A DNA stretch of 64,000 bases from Sulfuritalea sp. (GCA_030247575.1 JAOTRV010000012.1:53762-117761); one strand, 5' to 3'; positions 1-8,464 are shown, counted from the first letter of the stretch. The notes: generated from the sequence alone by a model not told the origin. Translations and numbers: made by a program.

Positions 1-431
1 CCGAAAAACACCACGGCGTAGGACACCCAGACCAAGGTGATCAGGATGTCGATCGGCCACTCCAGTTCGGCGTACTCCTTGCCGGAGGTGAAGCCCAGCG
101 GGAGCGACAGGGCGGCGAGCACGATGATGAGCTGCCAGCCCCAGAAGGTGAATGCCGCCAGCGCCGGAGCGAACAGCGGCGCGTGACTGGTGCGCTGCAC
201 GGCAAAATAGGAGGTGGCAAACAGCGCGCAGCCCCCAAAGGCAAAAATTACGGCATTCGTATGCAGCGGACGCAAGCGCCCGTAGCTCAGCCATTCAACT
301 ACGTTCAGTTCCGGCCAGATCAACTGGGCGGCGATGATGACGCCGACCAGCATGCCGACGATGCCCCAGATTACGGTCATCACGGCGAACTGGCGCACGA
401 CTTTGTAGTTGTAAGTCGCTTGCGATTGCAT
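1..431 (-). CDS. ccoN: cbb3-type cytochrome c oxidase subunit I, N-terminal part
   Basis: Catalytic haem-copper subunit of the high-affinity cbb3 oxidase, which reduces O2 in the inner membrane. Only 143 codons are present; the gene runs off the left edge. The N-terminus starts [15 protein letters not shown] and is followed by three hydrophobic segments (about residues 14-38, 60-78, 90-112). The stretch [14 protein letters not shown] (residues 54-67) carries His57, which matches the conserved haem-b ligand region of CcoN. Start ATG at 431 is chosen because GAGGTG lies just upstream. The gene is preceded by a 334-bp spacer holding a perfect FNR box, so expression should rise when oxygen falls. 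Its assembly genes ccoI and ccoS lie 2-5 kb upstream on the same strand. Confidence 0.93.
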   Translation of the reverse strand, partial: MQSQATYNYKVVRQFAVMTVIWGIVGMLVGVIIAAQLIWPELNVVEWLSYGRLRPLHTNAVIFAFGGCALFATSYFAVQRTSHAPLFAPALAAFTFWGWQLIIVLAALSLPLGFTSGKEYAELEWPIDILITLVWVSYAVVFF

Positions 432-509
432 GATGGATTCACCTCACATAAACAAAAAGAAACTGATCACCACACCGCGCATGTCGCGCTGCAGCATTAG
501 AGTTCTAAA

Positions 510-551
510 AGTATCACATTTGAAGCATTAGCGTCTATTGATATAGATCAA
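510..551 (-). promoter_or_regulatory. FNR/Anr box and -10 element for ccoN
   Basis: TTGATATAGATCAA at 538-551 is a perfect match to the FNR consensus TTGAT-N4-ATCAA. Reading toward ccoN, GATACT at 510-515 fits a -10 element. If transcription starts near 503, the box is centred at about -41.5, the class II activator position. The rest of the 432-765 spacer shows no gene or clear terminator. The site is direct sequence evidence; control by the neighbouring fnr gene is inferred. Confidence 0.85.
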
Positions 552-765
552 AGGCAGTCCAGCACTGATTGACGGCTTGAAGTGCCACGGGGATAAGCGG
601 ACATTCTTATCTTAATATAGGCCGTTCGGAGCAGGAGACCCAAAACCCTGACCCAGGTCAACCTTTGTGTCGGTACCGGAGCAACCCGAGCCGGATCAGC
701 GCGGCATGCGCCAAACGGCGTGTCCGTTGCGAACCGGGTTTGGAAGGGTGCGGCGCCGGAACGCG

Positions 766-1563
766 TCAGGCGGCAGGCTTCATCCGCGCCACCGCCTGCA
801 GTTGCCCGAGGTCGACCAGCGAAACATGGCGTCGATCGATCGCTATCAGGCCTGCATTCTGGAATCGGGCCAGAATCCGGCAGACCGTCTCTTCGGCGAT
901 GCCGAGATAATTGCCGATGTCGCCGCGCGACATGCTCAGGTTGAATTGGGTCGCGGAAAAATTGCGGGCGGCGAAGCGCCGCGAAAGCCCGATCAGGTAC
1001 TCGGCCAGGCGCTCTTCGGCGCTCCGCCGTCCGAGCAGCAGCATGAGTTCCTCGTCCTGGCGGATCTGGCCGCTCATGATCTTCATCAGTTGGTATTGAA
1101 GCGTGGGGTTCTGTTGCGCCAGTTCCTCGAGCCGCTCGGCCTCCACCCGGCAGACGGACGTGGTTTCGAGCGCCCGCGCCTCGCTGCTGTACTGCCCCGC
1201 AGAGAGCGCGCTCAATCCCAGGAGTTCGCCGGCGATATGGAAACCGGTGATTTGCACACGACCGTCCGGCGTGCAAACAGAGGTCTTGACCGAGCCGCCG
1301 CGGATTGCATAAATGAAATCGAAGTGCTCCCCTGCCCTGAACAGGAGCTGCCCGCGCTTGTAGGTTTCCTTGCGCCGGACCACGCTCTCCAGCAAAGCCA
1401 TGTTGTCGTCCTGCAATCCGAGCGGCAGGCACAGCCGATAGACACCGCACTGGTCGCAGGAGACCGCGTCGCAGGCGTGGTTGGCCGATGCGCTACGCGG
1501 GCTCATTCTGGAAGCGGGCACGCGCTTCACGGTGTGACGGACGGGTAGTCGGGCAACGGTCAT
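766..1563 (-). CDS. fnr: FNR-type oxygen-sensing transcriptional regulator
   Basis: Crp/Fnr-family activator that binds DNA as a dimer when its [4Fe-4S] cluster is intact, so it is active without oxygen. Four ligand cysteines are visible: C36-x2-C39-x5-C45 near the N-terminus and C138 in TTSVCRVE. The C-terminal half carries the FNR signature (ILLL-like MLLLGRRSAEERLA, then RGDIGNYLG and the recognition helix EETVCRILARF). The recognition-helix serine of E. coli FNR (S212) is replaced by Cys228, while E225 and R229 are kept. Start ATG 1563 is chosen because GGAGG lies 10 nt upstream; ATG 1506 is an alternative. The start overlaps the stop of the Rrf2 gene (ATGA), so the two are probably translationally coupled. 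Likely target: the FNR box upstream of ccoN. Confidence 0.94.
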   Translation of the reverse strand: MTVARLPVRHTVKRVPASRMSPRSASANHACDAVSCDQCGVYRLCLPLGLQDDNMALLESVVRRKETYKRGQLLFRAGEHFDFIYAIRGGSVKTSVCTPDGRVQITGFHIAGELLGLSALSAGQYSSEARALETTSVCRVEAERLEELAQQNPTLQYQLMKIMSGQIRQDEELMLLLGRRSAEERLAEYLIGLSRRFAARNFSATQFNLSMSRGDIGNYLGIAEETVCRILARFQNAGLIAIDRRHVSLVDLGQLQAVARMKPAA

Positions 1564-2123
1564 TGGCTGGCATCCTCCGTGACCACGCGATGGGCACCAG
1601 CCGCGCGCCTGCCGCGGGCACCCTTTGCCGGGACCGGAAACGCCGCTTCACCGCCTTCCTCACCCGCCTTGAAGTCCAGTGCGGCGAAGGGCAGTTCCGT
1701 GAGGCGATATTTCCCGCTCCGGACTGCCGCGGCCAGTTTGCCGAGGGTTTGCTGGTTCAGCAGGTTCACGATTTTGATCTTGATCGGTTTCCACTGGTTA
1801 TGCATCGGGCAGGCCGTCTCGTCGCCGCAGATCTTGAGCCCGAGCACGCAGTTGTCGGTCAGGCCGGGGCCTTCGATCAGCGTCAGAATCTGCATCAAAT
1901 CGGTATCTTCGCCGCCTTCCGTCAGACATACCCCGCCCTGCCGGCCGCGAAAGGTATGGATCAGTTTTCCGCGGCTGAGGCTTTGCATGATTTTCGCGAG
2001 ATACGCGGGCGGAACGCCGAGGTGCTCGGCGACCGTGCGAATCAGCACGGGAACGCCGCGCGGCTGGGTCGCCACGAAAATCAGGGCCTGAATGGCGTAT
2101 TGGCTGGTGCGGGAAAGAATCAT
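1560..2123 (-). CDS. Rrf2-family Fe-S transcriptional regulator
   Basis: Helix-turn-helix repressor of the Rrf2 family (IscR, NsrR, RsrR relatives). The N-terminus MILSRTSQYAIQALIFVA and the winged helix with VPPAYLAKIMQSLSRGKLI are typical. Three cysteines, C92-x6-C99-x5-C105, sit where the family binds an Fe-S cluster; an extra C66 lies in the wing. The protein has 187 residues against about 150 for most relatives: residues from about 150 on form a charged Gly/Ala/Arg-rich tail not found in IscR. The signal sensed (NO, redox or Fe-S status) cannot be told from sequence; cysteine spacing differs slightly from NsrR and IscR. It lies first in a two-gene unit with fnr. Confidence 0.88.
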   Translation of the reverse strand: MILSRTSQYAIQALIFVATQPRGVPVLIRTVAEHLGVPPAYLAKIMQSLSRGKLIHTFRGRQGGVCLTEGGEDTDLMQILTLIEGPGLTDNCVLGLKICGDETACPMHNQWKPIKIKIVNLLNQQTLGKLAAAVRSGKYRLTELPFAALDFKAGEEGGEAAFPVPAKGARGRRAAGAHRVVTEDASQ

Positions 2124-2161
2124 CGCTGAAGTGTACTAGGCTCAATCAAAACCGGGTTCGG

Positions 2162-2189
2162 AAAAAAAAAGGGTGCGCAACGCGCACCC
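2162..2189 (-). terminator. Rho-independent terminator after ccoS
   Basis: An 8-bp perfect stem GGGTGCGC/GCGCACCC (2171-2178 with 2182-2189) with a 3-nt loop is followed on the minus strand by nine T residues (2162-2170). It separates ccoI-ccoS from the downstream rrf2-fnr pair, so the pair should have its own promoter between 2124 and 2161. Confidence 0.9.
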
Positions 2190-2257
2190 CGAACCCCAAC
2201 AGAGAGCCTTTGGGTGACGGCGCAAAGCCCTCACCATAGAACCCATTGTCAGTATGG

Positions 2258-2461
2258 TTACTTGCCATCGGCCGCGCCTTGATCTGAGTCAACTGAGTTG
2301 CGTTTTTCCGGAATATCCGCTTTGTCGTCGTCCATCAGGATGCGGTAGCCGGGACCGTCGAGATCCTCGTACTGGCCGCTTTTCAGCGACCACCAGAACA
2401 GGGCCGCGATGACGAAGACCAGCACCAGGGACAGCGGAATCAGGAGATACAGGATATCCAT
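2258..2461 (-). CDS. ccoS: cbb3 oxidase maturation protein CcoS
   Basis: Small single-span inner-membrane protein needed to put haem b and copper into the cbb3 oxidase. The 67-residue product starts MDILYLLIPLSLVLVFVIAA, one transmembrane helix (about residues 4-24), followed by FWWSLKSGQYEDLDGPGYRI, the conserved CcoS signature, and an acidic cytoplasmic tail. Start ATG 2461 is chosen because it gives exactly the family N-terminus; a longer open frame upstream lies inside ccoI and is not used. It begins 8 nt after the ccoI stop, so the two are cotranscribed, and it ends before a strong terminator. Confidence 0.93.
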   Translation of the reverse strand: MDILYLLIPLSLVLVFVIAALFWWSLKSGQYEDLDGPGYRILMDDDKADIPEKRNSVDSDQGAADGK

Positions 2462-2469
2462 GTCAGGCT

Positions 2470-4935
2470 TTAGCCCCGCTGCAGGCGCAAGGCGTTGAGA
2501 ACCACGAGAAGCGAACTGGCCGACATGCCGATGCCGGCCATCCAGGGTGTCACCCAGCCGGCCATGGCCAGCGGGATCGCGAGGAAATTGTAGGCGAAAG
2601 CCCACGCCAGATTCTGTTTCACGACGCGCACGGTGCGCCGCGCCAGCGCCAGCCCTTCGGGCAGCGCCCGCAGATCGTTGCCGAGCAGCACCACATCTGC
2701 ATTGGCCCGGGCGAGATCGGCGCCGCCGCCCATGGCGATCGAAACCTGAGCCTGCGCCAACACGGGGGCGTCATTGACGCCGTCGCCGACCATCGCCACG
2801 GTTTCGCCGGCCTCCTGCAGCGCCTTGAGCGCCGCATGCTTGTCCTCCGGCGAGAGGCCGCCACGGGCGTCCGCGATGCCCAGTGCCGCACCCATGCGCC
2901 GAGCCGCCGCCGGCGCATCGCCGCTGAAAATCGACAAGCCGATGCCGGTCGCCGAAAGCTTCTCCACCATGGCCGACGCCTCGGGGCGCAGGCCGTCGCT
3001 CAACCGGAAGAATGCGTGCCAGCCCTGCGCATTGCCCAAGGCGATCACCGTATCGCCGGCGTCTACTGTCGACTCGACGCCGGCCGGCACGCCAGCCCCA
3101 TGCAGCGCCCCGACGAATTCGGGGCGACCCAGCCGCCAGACGCCGCCCTCGACCGTGCCTTCGACCCCGGCCCCGGTGGTGGCGCGTAATCCGTCGATTG
3201 CAATTCCGGCATGGCTTCCCGCCTCCGCGGCGCCCGCCGCCAACGCCTTGGCAATCGGATGCTCCGATCCGCGTTCGAGGGCTACGGCCAGCGCCAGTGC
3301 GCGCGCGGCATCGTCCCGGACGGGAATCGTTTCGAGCAGCGTCATGCGGCCCAATGAGAGCGTGCCGGTCTTGTCGAAAACGAAGCGGTCGGTGCGCGCC
3401 AGCGCCTCGATCGCATGGCCGCGCGTCACCAGCACGCCGCGCGCCGAGAGTGCACCGGTCGCCACGGTCAGCGCCGCCGGCGTCGCCAGCGAGAGTGCGC
3501 ATGGACAACTCACCACCAGCACGGCGACAAAAATCCACAGCGCGCGCGACGGATCGATCCACCACCACGCCAGCGCCGTCGCTGCCGCCAGTAGCAGCAG
3601 GGCGACGATGAAGCGCCCGGCGACGCGGTCGGCCATCTCCACCAGATGCGGCTTTTCCGCCGCGGCGCGCTCCATCAGGCGCTGGATGGCGGCCACGCGC
3701 GTCGCCTCGCCGACGCGTTCGACGCGCATCACCAGGGGGCTCGCGGTATTCACGCTGCCGCCGATCAGCGCGTCGCCGGCCGCCTTGGGCACCGGACGGC
3801 TCTCGCCGGTCAGCAGCGATTCGTCGGCCGCGCTCTCGCCGTCGAGCACGCAGCCGTCGGCCGGCACCGTCTCGCCGGGCTTGATCTGCACCGCGTCGCC
3901 CGCACGCAACTCGGCGACCGCGACGCGCTCCCCCGCTGCATCGGCGCTGCTGCAGGGCCACGCCGCGAGACGCGTGGCGAAGGCCGGAATCGCCCGGGCC
4001 AGCGTCTCGACGCTGCGCGCCGCCCTCTGCCGCGCCATCATTTCGAGATAGCGGCCCGAAAGCAGGAAGAAGACGAACATGGTGACCGAGTCGAAATACA
4101 CCTCGCCGGCGGCGATCAGCGTAGCCCACACGCTGGCCGCAAACGCGGCGCCGACGCCGAGCGCCACGGGCACGTCCATGCCGACGCGGTGCAGTTTCAG
4201 GTCGCGCCAGGCGCTGGCGAAGAAGGGCGCGGCGGAATAGCCGACTACCGGGATCGTCAGGATCAAGCTGGCCCAGCGCATCAGTTGCTCGATGTCCGGC
4301 GTCATGTCGCCCTCGGCCAGATACACCGGTATGGCGTACATCATCACCTGCATCATGCCGAAGCCGGCGACGAACAGCCGCCACAGCGCTGCCCTGCGTT
4401 CCTTCTGTGCCAGCTCCTCGGAACGCCCGACGTCGTAGGGATGCGCGCGGTAACCAATGGCTGCGATGGCTTCGAGGATGGCCGACAGTTTTGTTACCCG
4501 CTCGTCCCAGCGCACCCGCGCGCGGCGCGTGGTGTAGTTGATGTCGATCGCGGTCACGCCCGGCTGGCGGCGCACATGCGATTCGTTGAGCCAGACGCAG
4601 GCGGCGCAGGTGATGCCTTCGAGAATCAGCGCCGCTTCGCGTTCGTGCTCGCCCGCCACGCCCTCGGCGCGGCGCACGAAGTTCTTCTGCACGTCGGGAT
4701 GGTCGAACAGACCGAAATCGGCCAGCACCTGCGGCAGCGCCTCGCGCGGGCTTTCCGGCATTGCGTCGCGATGCCGGTAGTAGTCGGCGAGGCCATTGGC
4801 GACGATGGCCTGCGCCACGGCCTGGCAGCCGGCGCAGCACATTGCCCGCCGCCGGCCGTCGATCTCCACCGGGAAATCGACGTCCGTGGGAATCGGCAGG
4901 CCGCAGTGGTAGCAGGATTGATCGGCCAGGGTCAT
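2470..4935 (-). CDS. ccoI: Copper-translocating P1B-type ATPase for cbb3 oxidase assembly
   Basis: Inner-membrane copper pump (CcoI/FixI/CtpA) that exports copper for insertion into the cbb3 oxidase. Order of features in 821 residues: an N-terminal cysteine-rich metal site (C8-x2-C11 and CCAGC at 33-37), an HMA domain with GITCAAC (C110, C113), actuator TGES at 376-379, the CPC copper-transport motif at 477-479, the phosphorylated DKTGT loop at 521-525, the SEHP nucleotide-binding motif near 557-560, and GDGVND at 717-722. All catalytic motifs are intact. The extra N-terminal cysteine domain marks the FixI/CcoI branch rather than the detoxifying CopA branch. One copy of the dispersed 24-bp motif lies inside (3048-3071, read as VDAGDT). 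Confidence 0.95.
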   Translation of the reverse strand: MTLADQSCYHCGLPIPTDVDFPVEIDGRRRAMCCAGCQAVAQAIVANGLADYYRHRDAMPESPREALPQVLADFGLFDHPDVQKNFVRRAEGVAGEHEREAALILEGITCAACVWLNESHVRRQPGVTAIDINYTTRRARVRWDERVTKLSAILEAIAAIGYRAHPYDVGRSEELAQKERRAALWRLFVAGFGMMQVMMYAIPVYLAEGDMTPDIEQLMRWASLILTIPVVGYSAAPFFASAWRDLKLHRVGMDVPVALGVGAAFAASVWATLIAAGEVYFDSVTMFVFFLLSGRYLEMMARQRAARSVETLARAIPAFATRLAAWPCSSADAAGERVAVAELRAGDAVQIKPGETVPADGCVLDGESAADESLLTGESRPVPKAAGDALIGGSVNTASPLVMRVERVGEATRVAAIQRLMERAAAEKPHLVEMADRVAGRFIVALLLLAAATALAWWWIDPSRALWIFVAVLVVSCPCALSLATPAALTVATGALSARGVLVTRGHAIEALARTDRFVFDKTGTLSLGRMTLLETIPVRDDAARALALAVALERGSEHPIAKALAAGAAEAGSHAGIAIDGLRATTGAGVEGTVEGGVWRLGRPEFVGALHGAGVPAGVESTVDAGDTVIALGNAQGWHAFFRLSDGLRPEASAMVEKLSATGIGLSIFSGDAPAAARRMGAALGIADARGGLSPEDKHAALKALQEAGETVAMVGDGVNDAPVLAQAQVSIAMGGGADLARANADVVLLGNDLRALPEGLALARRTVRVVKQNLAWAFAYNFLAIPLAMAGWVTPWMAGIGMSASSLLVVLNALRLQRG
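3048..3071 (+). repeat. Dispersed 24-bp motif, copy 1 (in ccoI)
   Basis: Exact match to the core CCGTNNCGCCRGCGYCKACT. It lies in ccoI, read on the opposite strand as TVDAGDTV in the loop between the P and N domain motifs. Confidence 0.85.
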
Positions 4936-4941
4936 GAGATT

Positions 4942-5008
4942 GTCATTCCCGCGAAAGCGGGAATCCAGTCGTGCGCACGATCTGGATCCCCGCCTACGCG
5001 GGGATGAC
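4942..5008. repeat. Palindromic intergenic repeat (two nested hairpins)
   Basis: Two small hairpins, ATTCCCGCGAAAGCGGGAAT and ATCCCCGCCTACGCGGGGAT, are themselves mirror copies: the 27-bp halves 4942-4968 and 4982-5008 are imperfect inverted repeats of each other. This is the layout of REP/BIME-like elements common in proteobacteria. It fills the gap between ccoI and the SDR gene; a third hairpin (GGAGCCG/CGGCTCC, 5009-5024) abuts it and may help end the SDR transcript. Confidence 0.75.
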
Positions 5009-5025
5009 GGAGCCGAGCGGCTCCG

Positions 5026-5793
5026 TCACTTCGGCGCCATACGGATGGCGCCGTCGAGGCGAATCACCTCGCCGTTGAGCATTTCGTTCTCGATGATGTG
5101 GCGCACCAGCGCCGCGTACTCGGCCGGTTTTCCCAGCCGCGAGGGAAAGGGCACCATCTTGCCCAGCGCATCCTGAACCTCCTGCGGCATGCCCAGCAGC
5201 ATCGGCGTCTCAAAAATTCCGGGCGCGATGGTCATGACGCGGATGCCGAAGCGCGCCAGTTCGCGCGCGATGGGCAGGGTCATGCCGACCACGCCGCCCT
5301 TCGAAGCCGCATAGGCCGCCTGGCCGATCTGCCCGTCATAGGCCGCCACCGACGCGGTGCTGACGATCACGCCGCGCTCGCCCGCCGCGTTGGGCTCGCC
5401 CTTGCTCATGGCCTCGGCGGCCAGGCGAATCATGTTGAAGCTGCCGACCAGATTGACCGAAACGACCCTGGCGAACACGTCCAGCGAATGCGGCCCGTTC
5501 CTGCCCAGCACCTTCTCGGCGGGTGCAATCCCGGCGCAATTGACCAGTCCGTGCAAGCCGCTGAAGGCTGCCACGGCAGCATCCACGCAGGCCTTGGCGC
5601 TGGCCTCGTCGGCCACGTTGGTGGTGACGAAGCGCGCATTGGCGCCCAGTTCGGCGGCCAGCGCATTGCCGGCCGTATCGTTGAGATCGGCCAGAACGAC
5701 TTTGGCGCCCTCTGCCGCCAGCATCCGCCCGGTGCCGGCGCCAAGGCCCGAAGCCCCGCCGGTGATGATGAATACCCTGTCCCTGATCTGCAT
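5026..5793 (-). CDS. Short-chain dehydrogenase, 3-hydroxyacyl-CoA dehydrogenase type II-like
   Basis: NAD-dependent SDR oxidoreductase, probably oxidising a 3-hydroxyacyl-CoA. It has the Rossmann motif TGGASGLG (residues 11-18), the NCAG stabilising motif, the catalytic Ser ([10 protein letters not shown]) and YAASK. The insertion [19 protein letters not shown] and the C-terminal [15 protein letters not shown] resemble type II 3-hydroxyacyl-CoA or 2-methyl-3-hydroxybutyryl-CoA dehydrogenases. Start ATG 5793 is chosen because GGGGA lies 6 nt upstream; a TTG 12 nt further out is less likely. Substrate is inferred from family resemblance only. It stands alone between a palindromic repeat and a tRNA gene. 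Confidence 0.85.
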   Translation of the reverse strand: MQIRDRVFIITGGASGLGAGTGRMLAAEGAKVVLADLNDTAGNALAAELGANARFVTTNVADEASAKACVDAAVAAFSGLHGLVNCAGIAPAEKVLGRNGPHSLDVFARVVSVNLVGSFNMIRLAAEAMSKGEPNAAGERGVIVSTASVAAYDGQIGQAAYAASKGGVVGMTLPIARELARFGIRVMTIAPGIFETPMLLGMPQEVQDALGKMVPFPSRLGKPAEYAALVRHIIENEMLNGEVIRLDGAIRMAPK

Positions 5794-5802
5794 GAGCGTC
5801 CC

Positions 5803-5846
5803 CAAAAAGAAACAGGGCCTGCCGACCGGAAAGGAGGCAGGCCCTG
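5803..5846 (-). terminator. Terminator downstream of tRNA-Thr
   Basis: A 10-bp perfect stem (CAGGGCCTGC/GCAGGCCCTG, 5813-5822 with 5837-5846) is followed on the minus strand by TTTCTTTTT. It lies directly after tRNA-Thr and before the SDR start, so it should end the tRNA transcript. Confidence 0.85.
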
Positions 5847-5851
5847 AAATT

Positions 5852-5927
<76 letters not shown>

Positions 5928-6041
5928 GTCCTGAAAGGACAACAATTATACCTGCTGGCCCGCCTGCGTTGCAACGCGCCGGCCGCCCCGCTCCCGGCGG
6001 ATTGCTTGCTGCATATTGCGCCCGCTTGCTAGACTGACCGG

Positions 6042-6518
6042 ATGACCAAGTCGCCGCCGCTCCTGCAGCGCTGCCAGCCGGGCTTCACCCTGATCGAACT
6101 GGTCACGGTGCTGATGATCACAGGCATCCTGGCCTTCGTCGTGCTGCCGCGTTTCGACCTGTTGCGCGGCTTCGACGAGGTCGGCTATCGGGACAAGGTC
6201 AAGGCGACGCTCGAATACGCCAGAAAGTCGGCGGTGGCGATGCGGCGGCAGGTCAGGGTGACTATCGCCGGCAGCGGACTCACCGTCGAATTCCAGAAGC
6301 AGACGCCGGAACTGGAAGGAACCGCCGCCTGGTCCCCCCTCAACCTGCCCGGCTCCGGCACCCATTCCTTCGCCGCACCGGCCGATGTCAGCCTCACGCC
6401 GGCAGCAGCGACCATCGTCTTCGATGCCCTCGGGCGGCCGGATGCCGGCAAATCCTTCACCCTGTCGGGCGGCGCCGGAACGATAGTCGTCGAAGCGGAA
6501 ACCGGCTATGTCCACTAG
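6042..6518 (+). CDS. mshC: MSHA-type minor pilin MshC (GspH/FimT-like)
   Basis: Type IV pilin-like protein predicted to be cut by prepilin peptidase and assembled as a minor subunit of an MSHA-like pilus in the cell envelope. It has the class III signal GFTLIELVTVLMITGILAFVVLPRF starting at residue 14, with the cleavage-site Gly and Glu5. A GspH/FimT-like beta domain follows, with YRDKVKATLEYARKSAVAMRRQV. It is first of five overlapping genes (mshC-D-O-P-Q); the stop lies inside the next start region (11-nt overlap). Annotation as MshC rather than GspH rests on gene order. No promoter is clear in the 114 nt after the tRNA gene. Confidence 0.82.
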   Translation: MTKSPPLLQRCQPGFTLIELVTVLMITGILAFVVLPRFDLLRGFDEVGYRDKVKATLEYARKSAVAMRRQVRVTIAGSGLTVEFQKQTPELEGTAAWSPLNLPGSGTHSFAAPADVSLTPAAATIVFDALGRPDAGKSFTLSGGAGTIVVEAETGYVH

Positions 6519-7083
6519 TCGCCGCCAGCGCGGCCTCACGCTGATCGAGCTGGTGGTCTTCATCATCATCGTCGGCGTGGCGCTGGCCGGCGTGCTGACG
6601 GTGCTCAACGTCACCGCCAAATCCAGCGCCGACCCGCTGATCAGGAAGCAGATGCTGGCCATCGCCGAAGCCCTGCTGGAGGAAGTCCAGCTCCAGTCGT
6701 TTACCTGGTGCGACCCCGACGATCCGAATGCGGCCACGGCCAGCAGCGCGGCCGGCTGTACCGCCGGCTACCTCGAAGCTTCGGGTCCCGAGACCATCGC
6801 CGCCGTCGTCGAGACGCGCGGCAGCGCGACGACTCCGTTCGACAACGTCAATGACTTTGCCGGCCTGTCGCTGGCCGGCCCCATCGCCAGCAGCACCGGC
6901 AGCTTTTCTGCGCCGGCCGGCTACAGCGCGAGCATCGCCGTCACCCCCGAAGCCCTCAACGGCGTCGGCGACGCGACGCCGGCCTCGGCCTCGCTGCGGA
7001 TTTCCGTCACGGTCACCAACGGCGGCGAGAGCATCGTGCTGGAAGGCTATCGCACCCGTCACTCGCCGAATCACCTGCCATGA
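6508..7083 (+). CDS. mshD: MSHA-type minor pilin MshD
   Basis: Prepilin-like protein with the class III signal RGLTLIELVVFIIIVGVALA (cleavage Gly at 9, Glu at 14). After the helix comes DPLIRKQMLAIAEALLEEVQ, a region typical of MshD, then two cysteines (C72 and C84 approximately) that could form a disulfide in the globular domain. 191 residues, normal for the family. It overlaps mshC by 11 nt and mshO by 4 nt (ATGA). Likely a minor subunit at the tip or priming complex of the MSHA-like pilus; that role is inferred from the family. Confidence 0.85.
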   Translation: MSTSRRQRGLTLIELVVFIIIVGVALAGVLTVLNVTAKSSADPLIRKQMLAIAEALLEEVQLQSFTWCDPDDPNAATASSAAGCTAGYLEASGPETIAAVVETRGSATTPFDNVNDFAGLSLAGPIASSTGSFSAPAGYSASIAVTPEALNGVGDATPASASLRISVTVTNGGESIVLEGYRTRHSPNHLP

Positions 7084-7982
7084 CGAATCGGCACCGTCCA
7101 GCCGCCGGTTTCACCCTGGTCGAGGCCGTCGTCGCCATCGTCATCACGGGCATCCTGCTCGGCATCGTCGCCGTATTCATCGCCAATCCGGTTCAGGGCT
7201 ATGTCGATTCCGTGCGCCGCGCCGAGCTGACCGACGCCGCCGATGTGGCCCTGCGCCGGATGCTGCGCGACATCCGCCTGGCCCTGCCCAACAGCCTGCG
7301 CGTCACCACTTCGGGCGGCGTGCATTACATCGAATTCATCATGACCGGCGCCGGCCGGCGTTACCGCGATGCCGCGGATGGATCGAGCGCGGGCACTTTC
7401 CTGACATGGACCGGCGCAGCGAGCTGCGCCACCACCCCCGACAATTGCCAGTTCGACGTGCTCGGCGCCATGCCCGCCAACCCGGCCGTCGCGGTCGGCG
7501 ATTTCGTCGTGGTCCATAACCTCGGTCCCGGCTACGAGCCGGGCGATGCCTATCAGCGTGACCAGGCCCACTGCGACGCGACGCCGGCCAGCCCCGGCTG
7601 CAACATCGCCAAAGTCAACGGCGTCGCCGGCAATACCGTCACCCTCGACGCCAATCCCTTCGCCTTTCAAACGCCCCCGCTGCCCTCGCCGGGCACGCGC
7701 TTCCAGATCGTACCCGGCGCAGTTCGCGCGGTCACCTTCGCCTGTCCCGCGACCGGCAGCGGCAATCTGATGCGCTACTGGAACTACGGCTTCAATGCCG
7801 CCCAGGCAACGCCGCCGGCGGGAGGCAGTTCGGCGCCGCTCGCCGGCGGCGCCAGTTGCGTGGTCGAATACACCGCCAACGCCACCGGCCGCCACGGCCT
7901 GCTTTTCGTGCAGCTCACGCTGGGCACCGGCGAGGAAAGCGTGAGCCTGTTCCAGCAGATCCACGTGGACAACGCGCCATGA
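7080..7982 (+). CDS. mshO: MSHA-type minor pilin MshO
   Basis: Prepilin-like protein of 300 residues with the signal AGFTLVEAVVAIVITGILLG (Glu at position +5 kept). The segment NPVQGYVDSVRRAELTDAAD followed by ALRRMLRDIRLALPNSLRV is characteristic of MshO, which resembles the GspJ minor pseudopilin. Several paired cysteines (near residues 118-127, 162-175, 224-259) suggest disulfides in the periplasmic domain. Starts on the mshD stop (ATGA) and ends on the mshP start (ATGA), so the five genes are translated in series. Confidence 0.86.
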   Translation: MTNRHRPAAGFTLVEAVVAIVITGILLGIVAVFIANPVQGYVDSVRRAELTDAADVALRRMLRDIRLALPNSLRVTTSGGVHYIEFIMTGAGRRYRDAADGSSAGTFLTWTGAASCATTPDNCQFDVLGAMPANPAVAVGDFVVVHNLGPGYEPGDAYQRDQAHCDATPASPGCNIAKVNGVAGNTVTLDANPFAFQTPPLPSPGTRFQIVPGAVRAVTFACPATGSGNLMRYWNYGFNAAQATPPAGGSSAPLAGGASCVVEYTANATGRHGLLFVQLTLGTGEESVSLFQQIHVDNAP

Positions 7983-8464
7983 GGGCCGCGCGCAAACAAC
8001 CCCGCGGCTTCGCCATCGTCACGGCGATTTTCGTCCTGATCGTGCTGTCGGCGCTGGGTGCCTTCATCGTGAATATTTCCACCAGCCAGCAGCTCGGCTC
8101 GGCGCTCGACGTGCAAGGCGTGCGCGCCTATCAGACGGCGCGCGCGGGCATCGAATGGGGGCTGCACCAGGTGCAGGCCACCGCCGCCTACAACTTCGGC
8201 TACACCTCCACCGACCCCGACACCCGCGCCTGCCCCGCGGCGATCACCTCCTTCACCACGGCCGCGCCGACGCTGGGGGATTTCACGGTCACCGTCGAGT
8301 GCACCGCCACGCCGGATGCAGACGACGGCCCCACGGTCTATGCCATCACCGCCACAGCCTGCAACCAACCCGTTGCCGGATGGACCGCCGGCACGGTCGC
8401 CTGCCCGAACACCGTGAGCCTCCACCCGCTCTATGTCGAGCGCCGCCTGTCGGTGGAGTTCTGA
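7979..8464 (+). CDS. mshP: MSHA-type minor pilin MshP
   Basis: Short prepilin-like protein (161 residues), GspK/PilX-like in layout. The N-terminus MRAARKQPRGFAIVTAIFVL carries a class III signal in which the residue at +5 is not Glu, a trait shared by MshP and GspK. It is followed by LSALGAFIVNISTSQQLGSA and YQTARAGIEWGLHQVQ, conserved in MshP. A cysteine pair near residues 83-104 lies in the globular part. Start ATG 7979 overlaps the mshO stop; a longer open frame upstream is a shadow of mshO and was not used. Its stop TGA overlaps the next ATG. Confidence 0.85.
   Translation: MRAARKQPRGFAIVTAIFVLIVLSALGAFIVNISTSQQLGSALDVQGVRAYQTARAGIEWGLHQVQATAAYNFGYTSTDPDTRACPAAITSFTTAAPTLGDFTVTVECTATPDADDGPTVYAITATACNQPVAGWTAGTVACPNTVSLHPLYVERRLSVEF

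Noticed and set aside
12-430. Open frames on both strands over ccoN
   Set aside because: The minus-strand reading gives an exact CcoN N-terminus; the others are shadows.
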